Assembly: GCA_963169105.1 (NCBI GenBank) | Contig: OY720643.1 | Coordinates: 22,974,373-23,038,372 of the forward strand | Direction: 5' to 3' | From: Ceriagrion tenellum | Taxonomy: Eukaryota; Arthropoda; Insecta; Odonata; Coenagrionidae | DNA: 64,000 nucleotides | Shown: positions 47,273 through 57,040 of the stretch, in pieces | Numbering within the stretch: the stretch's first letter is position 1 | Layout: each line of letters opens with the position of its first letter | Program-made: the position numbers and the translations under genes | The notes under the pieces: generated by a model | The model's database searches: none | Told to the model about the DNA's origin: nothing | Seen by the model: only the letters and a program-made list of their open reading frames with translations

Positions 47273-47606
47273 GTACGATTTAGTGAATTAAGTACGAAAC
47301 TAAATAATATCGTATTTTTAAGCGCAATATTGTACCGGATCACATCCCCAGCTGTAGCGAGCTTCCTCAGGGGTAAAAAGTTTAACAATAAACGTTACAC
47401 CTTCAGGCATCACTTTGTGGAAGTAAAAATAAAATGTTTGTACGATTTAGTGAATTAAGTACGAAACTAAATAATACCGTATTTTTAAGTGCAATATTGT
47501 ACCGGATCACATCCCCGGTTGTAGCGAGCTTCCTCAGGGGTGAAAGGTTTAACAATAAGCGTTACACCTTCAGGCATCACTTTGTGGAAGTAAAAATAAA
47601 ATGTTG
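47273..47606. repeat. 167-bp tandem dimer with hairpin motif
   Basis: Two units, 47273-47439 and 47440-47606, about 95% identical. On the minus strand each holds ACCCCTGAGGAAGCT..AGCTGGGG, which folds as CCCC/GGGG plus AGCU/AGCU around a CUGAGGA-like bulge but lacks the GAAA of a hammerhead. Each also contains TTCAGGCATCACTTTGTGGAA, which differs at one base from the hammerhead foldback elements (12638 region). An intact hammerhead lies 110 bp to the right. Confidence 0.75.
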
Positions 47607-47719
47607 TATTTGGTAACTTTGTGATATCTGTGGTATTCCATATTTAATAGAACAATGGATAAGTAATAAACATTTTTACTAAAACCACAGAATAAAAATT
47701 AAAATCACAGTTTTAAAAG

Positions 47720-47758
47720 CACGACCCGGGTTTCGGCGCTGAGCACCATCTTCAGGTG
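47720..47758 (-). ncRNA. Hammerhead ribozyme, intact core
   Basis: On the minus strand: CUGAAGA (47755-47749), one extra U, a perfect 5-bp stem II GGUGC/GCGCC with loop UCA, GAAA (47734-47731), palindromic stem III ACCCGGGU, and C at the cleavage position (47723). CAC before and GUG after the core form stem I. Every consensus position fits. It points away from a (TA)n tract that begins 22 bp upstream, the same arrangement as at 54671. Confidence 0.8.
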
Positions 47759-47777
47759 AAGAAGTCCCGCATGCGGC

Positions 47778-47780
<3 letters not shown>

Positions 47781-47850
<70 letters not shown>
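47781..47850. repeat. (TA)n microsatellite
   Basis: About 70 bp of uninterrupted TA between the hammerhead at 47720 and AT-rich DNA on the right. Confidence 0.95.
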
Positions 47851-47852
<2 letters not shown>

Positions 47853-48019
47853 CTCATCATATGGCTAAAAATTGGGTAGGTGGGAGTCGGTGCTGGCTTT
47901 GATAAGGTGTGTTTAGGTAGATCTCCTCCATAAAATGTCGTAAAAATTGTATCTTTTGAGCTCAACATTTTATCAATGAAAATGATTCCCTATCCATGCG
48001 CTAAGCTCTCGACATGATT

Positions 48020-48225
48020 GAGTATATAAGTCGAGTCCGTTTTCCGAGGTTTCCACCGCATTGATTCATGATGAGGACGATATTTTGACGGCTGGACTGG
48101 ACCAGAGGAAGCCTGCAGGATAGCAGGCGAAATATCCTCCTCATCATGAATCAAGGCAATGGAAACCCCGGAAAAGGGGTTCGACTTACGTCCAAGCCCC
48201 GCGGAAGCCTTCATCAGAACATGAT
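48020..48225. repeat. Foldback with hammerhead-like motifs
   Basis: Inverted arms TTTTCCGAGGTTTCCACC, GATTCATGATGAGGACGATA and their right-hand complements (48140-48180). The loop holds the plus-strand motif listed at 48110. Further right, the minus strand has GTTCTGATGAAGGCTTCC with a possible GGCUU/AAGUC stem II and GAAC instead of GAAA, a decayed hammerhead. The words CATGATTGAGTATATA recur on both sides (48012 and 48222). Confidence 0.6.
48110..48138 (+). ncRNA. Hammerhead-like motif, core defect
   Basis: CAGAGGA at 48113-48119 (expected CUGANGA), an extra A, and a perfect 6-bp stem II GCCUGC/GCAGGC with loop AGGAUA. GAAA is followed by UAUC, which allows a 1-2-bp stem III and C at the cleavage site. 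Stem I can extend through GAUGAGGA/UCCUCAUC. The U-to-A change at the second core base should abolish activity. Confidence 0.5.
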
Positions 48226-48838
48226 TGAGTATATATGCTACGAAATCATAAGGTGGTGATAGCGATTAAAATGGCATGAGGAGGGGAAACGAATTAATAA
48301 ATGTTGAGAGCTTATGAAAGTCCTGTAGTCCTTAAAAAATGAGAGTATAAATAGACAATAATTAAGAGTCCTTAGAAACGGGAGGGTAGAAACAATCAGC
48401 TGATCGGGGAATTTCCTGAGGTGAGAGGTTCTGATGAAAAACTCGACTGTATGTCTTGGCCTATATCCAACCATTTCTATTCTTCATTTCAAGTCATCGT
48501 TCGCTCATCCTTCAACATTTTATTTTTTCAATCTTCATAATGATATTCATAAAGCTTCCGGTAAGAAAACAAATGGAAAAATTGTAGAATCCATGGCTCT
48601 CAATACTGAATTTTACATTTTGAGTAAAGGTCAACTAAAACTTAATATGTCTGAGTCAACAAGTCAAAATAAGCACATAAGCTGCGGGTACTCACGACAG
48701 CAACGGTTGGATTCGAATGCGTATTATTATATGTTAAAGGTATCGGCTATCGAATCACGGCTGGAGTTCCGGCAGAGAAATCATTTTGGATTACTATTTA
48801 ACTTCCGAAACCAATTAAAAGCCTTCAAGGTAGTCCGA

Positions 48839-49215
48839 GCGGGATAGTTCCCTGGTCATAAAAGAGACCATATTCGAACTATACGTTTTAATTTCACCAG
48901 CTGTAGGACATATGAATTTATTATTGCATTCTTAATGGTGCAATTACATAGTTTTACATGACAGAAATGGTAAGTAATTAAAAGAAATATCTAAATAAGC
49001 CTTTAACTTGACTCATTTTTTTTCGCGCGGTGTGTTTGAAACTCCTTCAAAACGGAAGGATTTTTGTAATACTCAAGAACCTATTGCGGTGACAGTATGA
49101 TTTATTTTCAAAAATAGTTGAGAAAACGTATAAACCACACGCTGTTAGTTTTTTACATTTAACTGTTAAAAACTCCTCATTCTGTGAATAATGTCGTGGA
49201 GTGCATACACGTACC
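48839..49215 (+). mobile_element. Family T element, right-truncated
   Basis: It starts GGTAGTCCGAGCGGGATAG and keeps the family body through GTGCATACACGTACCA, then is lost near 49215. The flank TCAA replaces TTAA on the left. Confidence 0.75.
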
Positions 49216-49219
49216 AGTC

Positions 49220-50190
49220 GGCGTCCGCCGCCGATAGTTTTTTCATCAGCGCACAGGTGTGTATTCAATAAGCACCGACCATGGTCTCGACGCTTTATGT
49301 CATTCTCAAGGTACAAAAATCAAATTTCCAGTTCTACATATACCTATTAACAATAAAACAATTCAACGCGTAAACGGGCGAAAAGTTCCACGAGCCGATT
49401 ATCGGCTCGAGCACAAATTATTTTTCAAACTAAATTTGTTGAAATAATTACATCTATCCTTTATGCAAATTATCAGAATATTATAATCATCAATTAATTT
49501 ATTTTAAGTAAAATAAACAGAACATTACATTCATATCTAAAATAGTAACTTCATATTGTTTTTTTTCATGAGGTGTTACAAAACTCTCAAATTCACGCTG
49601 GCACTTTTCGCTAGTACCAACAAATTTTGGTAGCACCGTGAGGATTAAGACACAGAAATACCGTTCGGAGTTCAAGTTTTGACAATCATCATGAAAAGCC
49701 TAAAACGCAAGCGAAGAAAAATCATTTTAAAAATAATGAAATGTTATACAAATATTTTGACAGAAGAAGATTGGGAATACGACAATTTGATAAGCTATTC
49801 TGTATTATATGATTATCACATCAGTCACAAATATAAGGTTTTACATTAGGTCAAAAAATCAGCCCCGAGGGGTAATATTATGTATAAAGCAAAAAAGTGA
49901 CTCACATTGCATGCAGAGAGAAATCTGACGATAAAGTCACTAACCATATTCAATAATATGCACAACAATTTTTTTTATCTAACTAAAACAGGTGAGGTTA
50001 TAAAAGAAATTTAAAAATTGGCTCCTAGAACGTAAAAAAATGTGGATTAAGAGGTTATATTTCAATTTTTTCTACTGTATAACATTATATAGCCTTTGAA
50101 AACAATGAAGATTAATGAGAGCAAGTTTGGAACCTTCTGACTAGCTATATAAATAGCTTAGCAGGACCTTTACTGGACTGATATGTCGTG
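49220..50190. other. Gene-free AT-rich stretch
   Basis: No recognisable gene or repeat was found; frames are below 90 codons. Confidence 0.4.
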
Positions 50191-50194
50191 TTAT

Positions 50195-51896
50195 TAGGGT
50201 TGCACCGATTAATCGGCAAATAAACGACAATCGGCCTTATCGGCCATTTTGCCGATTAATTGGTATCGGCGATTTGGCCGATTAATCGGCCTTTTCTGTA
50301 GTTATTACTGTGAAAAGGGATACTTAGGTAATAAAGTTAATGCTATAAAGAAAAAAATGAGAGATTTATATCCCATCGTTATTAGTTTAATGAAAAAATT
50401 AAATGTAGCAATAGCCTTCAAATTTTTCCATAAACATATTTTAAATAAATGAAATTATTATGTCTTTATTATTTTTATATTTAATCTACATTCAAAATAT
50501 ATACCCTTAATTCGTAATGCAAAAACGTAAGAATTTCTCCATTTTCAGTAGAGGTGGGAATTTCGGATCATTTCGAAGATTCAGTTCATGCCATTTGATT
50601 CATGACAATGACTCGTTCTTTTACATCATTCATTATGAACGAAATGAACCATGGAAGAACCAAATGACTGCGATGAGTGATTTAATGACGATGAATGATT
50701 TCACTACGAAGAATCAAATATCAGCGAGGAACCAAACTAAGGCGAAGAATCAAATCCAACCAATTCGTACCATTGAGAGGCTGCCTATACGGAGCTATTG
50801 CGTGATATGAAATCTATTTATCAGATTAATTAAGTTTTATTGTATAAGTATTGGGAGAATTTAGGATCCTGAAAGTGCCTATCCTTAGAACAGCTTAAGT
50901 CATGATGCCTGGTGTTGTGAGCCTAAAAACTCGCCCATTATGCCGCGGCGATTGGAGACTATATATTAAGAATCTTAAGTACTTGCGATGCTTGGGTTCA
51001 AATCGTTGCGTTCGGTGTTATAATCAATCAACTTTATATGATCACCTCTATAAAATTATTCCTCAGTTTTTATCAGTAAATTCAGTATGCGACCAAAACA
51101 CAATGGAATGCTTTGAATGAAGTTTGTCCCAATCACGTCGCTCTCCACTCATGGACAGCGTGTTTTGGTTCAGTTTGAACCAAATCAAGCTGCTCTCGAT
51201 CACTCATGAATCGTGCGATTATTCACAAACCACTCCACTCGACCTATGAACGAGAACAGCTTGATTTGATTCATTATAAACAATTTGAACGGAGAACGTG
51301 ATTCAATTCATTTGGTTCATGCCAATGAATCGTTCAAAATGAACGAATCACTCATGATCGACACAGCTCTAATTTTCAGGACAGTCTATTTCTATCTGGC
51401 GGATATATGTCACCTTCAGCACTGACGTTTATTTCGGTTAAAATCCGAGACTTCCGTTACGTAGTAATTTGCTTCGTGAAAAAATGAAAAACAACAAAAC
51501 AACATCAAGCACCCCATACACCACCCAATAATTTTTATTGTAACAATTAACTCCTTCAAATTATATGTTTTTAACATGGAAACCAGGAGCTTTTACTTGG
51601 TGAAAGGACGTCATAATAAACAAGATAAATTTACGAATAACTGGAACAATTTACGAATATAAATTATGGAAGTCACAAATATGTGATTCAGAATTGTCTC
51701 TTTTTCAACAATGGTTATAATTTAAAATATCTTTCCAGGAATAATTTAGTGGTAAAAATTAGTTATAAGTAGTACCTTATCGGTCGTGGTGCCATCTATT
51801 GCCGATAATTTGTTTAATAATCAACCGGTTAATCGTATCGGCCGATTGATTGGTAATCAGTCATTTCGTTTATCGTTGCAACCCTAGTTATCATTG
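50195..51896. mobile_element. hAT-like element carrying a second hAT
   Basis: The left end TAGGGTTGCACCGATTAATC and right end, read inward, TAGGGTTGCAACGATAAACG are inverted repeats. Subterminal CCGATTAATCGGC-type repeats occur at both ends. GTTAT is next to both termini, but a clean 8-bp duplication is not visible. Without the inner element it is about 870 bp. Confidence 0.7.
50549..51371. mobile_element. Non-autonomous hAT element, 823 bp, nested
   Basis: Perfect 8-bp duplications ATTTTCAG at 50541-50548 and 51372-51379. Termini TAGAGGTGGGAATTTCGG and, read inward from the right, TAGAGCTGTGTCGATCATG. Its right half matches 28560-29003. A 72-codon Cys-rich frame (50902-51120) is shared with that copy. 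No transposase. Confidence 0.9.
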
Positions 51897-52198
51897 CTGA
51901 TAAGTTTTTGTGATTTAAAATTTTGATACATTTTAATGATAATGAGACACTATATAATTTACAAAGATGATTGTATATATATTACGTCAATGTGTATATG
52001 AATGTAAATGTACGTATGAACGACTAAATAAATTGATTTATTTAAAAATCAATTGTGCTACAAGCTAAACGAGTCCTAAATAAAAAGAATATGTAAGCAC
52101 TAAGGTGATTCGAGGAAATAAAGATGGTAGTCCGACCACGCCCACGAGACAGCTTTGGGTACTGGCCACTTGCGAACGCCCTTTCAATCCGACACATT

Positions 52199-52428
52199 GG
52201 GTAGTTCAACGAGATAGTTCCCTAGTCATAATAGAGACCATATTCGAATTATACGTTTTAATTTAAGCATGGATCAAATATCACATTATTAATTGTGCAA
52301 TAATACACTTTTACACGACTGAAATTATCGGTAATAAAATAAATATATCCGCATAAGTCTTTGATTTGACTCACTTTTTCACGCGGTACGCTCAAAACTC
52401 CTTCACAATCTGACTCAATGGTGCCAAC
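52199..52428 (+). mobile_element. Family T element, left part
   Basis: GTAGTTCAACGAGATAGTTCC start and the family body up to 'AACTCCTTCACAATC', then truncated. It sits head-to-tail immediately before the copy at 52433. Confidence 0.7.
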
Positions 52429-52432
52429 TTAA

Positions 52433-53431
52433 GGTAATTTGAGCGAGATATTTCCCTAGTCATAATAGAGACCATATTCGAATAATAAGTTTTAATTTAA
52501 GCAGCTGCAGGAAGCATGACTTAAATATTACATGATTGATAGTGCAATAATAAACCTTAATACGACGGAAATCATCGGTAATAAAATAAAAATTTCCACA
52601 TAAGTCTTTGATTTGAATCACTTTTTCACATGATACGCTCAAAACTCCTCCACAACGGAAGGTCTTTTTGCGATTTTGAAAACATTACTGCGGTAACAAT
52701 ATGATTTATATAAAAAAATAGTCGAGAAAACATAAACTACACCCTGTCAATTTTTTGATGAGATCTAGGTGTTATAAACGCCTCATTTTTAAAAAATAAA
52801 GTCTCTATGGAGAGCGTAACCTACCATTTTCCATGTATAAGAGCTGGGTTTTTTCATCAATAATATCGGAAAGTAGTTCGGAAAGGGGCTGATATTTTTG
52901 TATCTTGGAAGCCCTGCTTAAACATTCTGTATGGTTTCCTGAAAATACTTCTACAGAATTTAACTTAGAAAGTTCTGTAGATATTCCTTAAAGTATTGAA
53001 ACACCATTTAACGGAATTCCCTACGACGTTCTGCAGAACACCTTAGGGCGTTCTGCAGAATTCCTTAGGATGTTCTGTGGCATTCCCTACGACTCTCCAT
53101 ATAGGTCCTTAGAAAAGGAACTGGGTCAACGGAAACCTCACTTATTTCCGTATAGTTGCTGAAGTCCTACAGAACAGCTCGTAAGGAGTTATTTTGCTCT
53201 GCAGAAAATAACTCTACAGAACATATATTCTGTAGAGTCTAGTTCTCATGTTCCGAACAGATCCTTAGAAAAGGAATCAGTTCTGAAGAAAAAGAGTCAA
53301 TTTCTGTAGAATTCCTTACGTACAGAACAGCTTCTAAGGAATTTTTTTAGCAGGGAGGGTAAGGTATTTTTCGTTTAAATGAGACCAAATGCATTGGTTC
53401 CTAGGTGAAATGACAGTTTGTTCAAACTATT
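52433..53431 (+). mobile_element. Family T element with internal insertion
   Basis: TTAA on both sides (52429-52432 and 53432-53435). The left end is GGTAATTTGAGCGAGATA and the right end, read inward, is AATAGTTTGAACAAACTG, a decayed inverse terminus. Removing the insertion at 52912-53355 leaves 555 bp, the family's normal length. Confidence 0.8.
52912..53355. mobile_element. Foldback insertion rich in TTCTGCAGAA
   Basis: The ends CCCTGCTTAAACATTC and, read inward from the right, CCCTGCTAAAAAAATTCC form short inverted repeats. The interior carries many variants of TTCTGCAGAA and TTCTGTAGA, with CCTTAG or its complement next to most of them. No certain target duplication and no coding. Class unknown. 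Confidence 0.65.
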
Positions 53432-53493
53432 TTAAGGCTTAGTCAGCGAAACTGAAGGCGACGAACTGAAGGGTAAAAAAGCTTTCCCCATTT

Positions 53494-53880
53494 TTGCTCG
53501 AAAATTGTGATAATGTTTGTCTTAATTTCAAATCCTCCGCTCTCTCTCTTCTAAGGCTCTCATCTCTGTTTTATGCCTCGGGTGTGTTCTCCCGTCGATG
53601 GGAGATGACATCATTCCCCAGAGAAAACCGGACGATACGCATCCCCAAAACGGCCACCCGAAAATCTTCCCCCACGTCCCGTCACCCCCACCCCCCTCCC
53701 CGGCTATCTTTCTCTTCCCTTCTCTTCATTTCCGCTCTGCGAAGGGATTTGTCGCCACTGCTAAAACAAGGCGGAGAGTCAAGGGGGGGAATGGGTCGTA
53801 GAGATGTACGTTTCGGTCCTGTTCATTTCGATGATCCGATTCATGCCACTGGGTCATTCCGGTGAGTCGCTCTTTCAAAA
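53494..53880. other. GC-rich segment ending in a hAT-like terminus
   Basis: C-rich tracts (CACCCCCACCCCCCTCC) with a 123-codon plus frame that I do not recognise. From 53798 the sequence TAGAGATGTACGTTTCGG and GATCCGATTCATGCC looks like a hAT end, but no partner with a matching duplication was found. Confidence 0.3.
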
Positions 53881-53910
53881 GTCGTTCAAAGTGATCCTCA
53901 GGCAGTTTAA

Positions 53911-54437
53911 GTAGTCCGAGCGAGATAGTTCCTTAGTCACAATAGAGACCATATTCGAATAATACGTTTTAATTTCACAGTTATAAGACACATGAATTAA
54001 ATATTTCATTGTTAATGGTGCAATAATGTAATTTATTATGACAGAAATGGTAAGAATTAAATGAAAATATCGAATTAAGTCTTTACCTTGACTCATTTTT
54101 TTCGCGGGATGCGTTTTTTGTGATACCCAAGAACCTATTGCGGTGACCATATGATTAATTTTCAAATATAGTCGACAAAACATACAAACTACAAGGTGTT
54201 AGTTTTTTACGACACCTAAGTATTATAAATTCTTCAATTTTGTGTATAATGTCTCTCTGTGGTGTATACACGTACCATTTTCCATGTAAAAGGGCTGGTA
54301 TATTTGGGCAAATATCTCGGAAAGTAATGTGGTAAGGGGTTGAATTTTCGGTGTCATTAGAAGGGTGATATATTTTTCTTTAAAATGAGACCAAATTTAT
54401 CCATTTCTAGGTACATTGAGATTTCGCCCATACCACC
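53911..54437 (+). mobile_element. Family T element, full length
   Basis: Left TTAA at 53907-53910, start GTAGTCCGAGCGAGATAG. The right end reads GATTTCGCCCATACCACC, followed by ATAA where TTAA is expected. It is 527 bp and typical of the family. Confidence 0.8.
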
Positions 54438-54544
54438 ATAAGGGAACAGCCTGATGAAGGAAATCTCGCGCTATCCCGGCGATATTATCTGAATGATGTG
54501 TTTCAGAAGTCGACATAGTTGGCTACATTTTTTGGTAGTTTAGA

Positions 54545-54573
54545 TATATATATATATATACATATACATATAC

Positions 54574-54669
<96 letters not shown>
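54545..54669. repeat. (TA)n/(CATA)n microsatellite
   Basis: TA repeats with CATATA interruptions on the left side, next to the plus-strand hammerhead at 54674. Confidence 0.95.
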
Positions 54670-54671
<2 letters not shown>

Positions 54672-54673
54672 TA

Positions 54674-54712
54674 TCACTGACGAAGGTGCGGGCGACCCAC
54701 CGAAAATTTAAA
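54674..54712 (+). ncRNA. Hammerhead ribozyme motif
   Basis: CUGACGA at 54677-54683, an extra A, and stem II GGUG-GGG/CCC-ACC (one bulged C, loop GCGA or similar). GAAA is at 54702-54705, then AUUU permitting a minimal stem III. The downstream GTGAGTTTGCTTTTT matches the sequence after the minus-strand hammerhead at 54941, so both are the same region of related Penelope-like elements in opposite orientation. Confidence 0.6.
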
Positions 54713-54767
54713 CTCGTGAGTTTGCTTTTTCATGTTTTATGTTTAGTGTCACCCTGTGACGAAGTTT

Positions 54768-54881
<114 letters not shown>

Positions 54882-54940
54882 GTCACAGGCGTGACTAGCA
54901 GTTACATATAGAGCACAAAAAAAGTAAAACTCACAGAAAT

Positions 54941-54980
54941 TTTGATATATTTCGGCGGACACAACCGCCTTCATCAGAAG
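54941..54980 (-). ncRNA. Hammerhead ribozyme in Penelope-like 3' region
   Basis: On the minus strand: CUGAUGA (54977-54971), an extra A, and a perfect 5-bp stem II GGCGG/CCGCC with a 6-base loop. GAAA is at 54953-54950, and UAUAU gives a minimal stem III with C at the cleavage position (54944). It lies about 75 bp after the stop codon of the GIY-YIG frame. All core positions match the consensus. Confidence 0.8.
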
Positions 54981-55054
54981 GTTAGAAGGTAGTGACGGGT
55001 AAAGGATAGAAGGGAGGGAGAGGTGGGGGAAGGGGGAAGGGAAGGAGAGGGGGA

Positions 55055-56096
55055 TTAGTGAGAGACATTGATGCCGGGGGGGAGGAACGCGTGAAAGAGC
55101 CAAATTAGGGAGAGCTCTACAGAGTTAAGTTCAATAGTGGAAGCAGATGGTGGAAGGGAGTACAAAACTGAAACATTGTAGCAGTTGTCAAAGGATTTCA
55201 TGTGTTGAGAGGCGTGGATCGCCACGGGAAGGGAAGCAGATTGAGTTGGGTTCTTGCAATTGGCACGGTGATTATTGATCCGTATATTGAGGGGGGTGGA
55301 ACTTTTTCCTATGTAAAATGAAGGGCATAGCCTACATTGTAGGTGGTAAACAACATTACTGGTGACGCAAGAGGAGGGAAGAGGGTTGGGGAAGGAGGCG
55401 ATGGAGGAGTTGGGAGGAGGGGAGGAACTGAAGATGGGACATAATTTGCACCGGGGACGATTACAAGGGGAGGAGGTGGGTTTTGAGGCTACAGGGATTT
55501 TGGAAAGAGGCGTCGTGGATTTTAATAAATCGGACAAGTTAGGAGGACGCTTGTATGTGATTGAGGGTGGCTGGGAGAAAATTTTTGAAGTGGAGGAGTG
55601 GTTTTTCAGAATGGGGAAGAGATCTTTAAGGATAAAATTGATAGACTGAACACCCGGGAAATATGTAGTGCAAATAGAAAGGATGCGGGAGTCTTTCGTG
55701 GGATGAGGTTTGGAGGAGGGGCAATTTTTCCTGATTTTTTTAGCGAGAAGGGATTCTGGGTAGCCACGCTTGAGGAGCGAGTGGTGAAGGTTGGTAAGGA
55801 ATGTATTGAGGGACTCAGGATTATTGCAAATACGATGGCCTCGGATGGATAGTGAGAAGGGAAGAGAGCGTTTGGTATGGGAGGGGTGGCAGCTACTATA
55901 GTGAAGATATTGTTGTTTATTCGTGGGTTTGATGTGAACGGAGGTCTGAAAATTCAGGTCTGATAATTTGATGTCAACATCAAGGAAGGTGATATTGGAA
56001 TTAGAGATAGTTGATGTGAAAGAGACGGATTGAGAATTGTTGAGATCAGAAAGGAAAGTATTTAGAGAATCGGTGCCATGAGGCCAAAGAAGAAAA

Positions 56097-56098
<2 letters not shown>
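55055..56098 (-). CDS. Penelope-like RT C-terminus and GIY-YIG endonuclease (partial)
   Basis: An open frame of 347 codons with no start codon in its first 187 codons, because it is a truncated end. It begins IFLLWPHGTDSLNTF, the block that follows RT motif C in Penelope-like proteins. The downstream family blocks ITFLDVDIKL and KPTNKQQYLHYSSCHP, then RGHRICNNPE and YKRPPNLSDLL, come next. From residue 188 onward: a CNRPRCKLC zinc motif, then the GIY-YIG core VVYHLQC (about residues 249-255) and FYIGKSS (261-267), the NIRINNHR Arg/His motif, and a Glu in the TIELNSVE region. GIY-YIG nucleases in this family nick the target for primed reverse transcription. No frameshift or stop is present, which implies a young copy. 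The RT catalytic residues are absent. Confidence 0.9.
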
Positions 56099-56100
<2 letters not shown>

Positions 56101-56193
<93 letters not shown>

Positions 56194-56214
56194 TATACAC
56201 ATATATATATATAT
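56101..56214. repeat. (TA)n microsatellite
   Basis: TA repeat with a few CATATA and ACACATA interruptions at the truncated 5' border of the Penelope-like element. Confidence 0.95.
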
Positions 56215-56699
56215 TGCAAAGGTTTTTATATGTAATTTTGCATTTTACTTAATATATATACAATGCCTTTTTCCTATACTATTTCCCTTCACATATCTTT
56301 TAGTCTGTAACGTTCTGAAAGGATGCTAGAGCCTAGAAGAAAAAATGTAACTACGTTATAAACTCCCGATACGGTACAGAAAACGGACATGCGTACTTGA
56401 AGAGACGAGAGAGCCTACATGATTACTATTTTGGGCATTGAAAAAAAATAGAAAGACGAAGGGTAGTAAAATTATTCATTGGATTACGATAAACATCGAA
56501 TAAACTGAGACATTATACCATTCTGGAGCTGAGTGAATATTTTATATTTCAACGTAGTTGAACAAGGAAAAGTTCACATAGAATTCTTTTCTTTTGCACT
56601 TTAAAGTATTAAACAATTCGTCTTTGCACAAGACACATCAAACAAAAGAAATACAAAGCATCATTTTATTAGATGAATACCATATTTTTGTCTTTTATC

Positions 56700-57040
56700 T
56701 CACCTCAGGACATCTGCAGTAAACCAATCTTAAGACTGACCGGCCAATAAGGACGATACGTTCCCTATTCTTCTTTTTCCCTAATCAATTATTGGGAGGC
56801 GATTGGTTCACTGATGAATCATGGTAACTCATCCGGTTCTCGATCATCCGTGATTCTTGTAGATCACCATTCCAAAAAAAAAGTCATTTAGTTTCTTGAA
56901 AATAGATAAATCATCAAATATTATGGACCAATTCAGGTGTATCGTGCCGTGGAGTCGTTCGTTCATGAGCCGTTCAAATGAATCACTCATCATGAACGAT
57001 TCACTGTCGAACGAACGACCCAGCTCGAACTCCGAGGGTT
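56700..57040. mobile_element. hAT-like right terminus
   Basis: From the right, read inward, GAGCTGGGTCGTTCGTTCG and repeated AATCGTTCATGATGAG motifs are of the hAT subterminal type. A left end was not found (the candidate at 53798 lacks a matching 8-bp flank). Confidence 0.4.

Noticed and set aside
47705..47968. Long open frames made of alternating Ile and Tyr near 47.8, 54.7-54.9 and 56.1 kb
   Set aside because: They are translations of (TA)n microsatellites.
50902..51120. Cys-rich 72-codon frame shared by the hAT copies at 28.6 and 51.0 kb as a real gene
   Set aside because: It lies inside a non-autonomous hAT element and many of the differences change the amino acid, so there is no sign of selection on a protein.
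54450..54500. CCTGATGAAGGAAATC as a hammerhead core
   Set aside because: No stem II can form between the core and a GAAA, and the GATATTATC that follows does not complete the motif.
55362..55852. Plus-strand Gly/Glu-rich frames opposite the Penelope-like frame
   Set aside because: Antisense shadows of the GIY-YIG coding strand.
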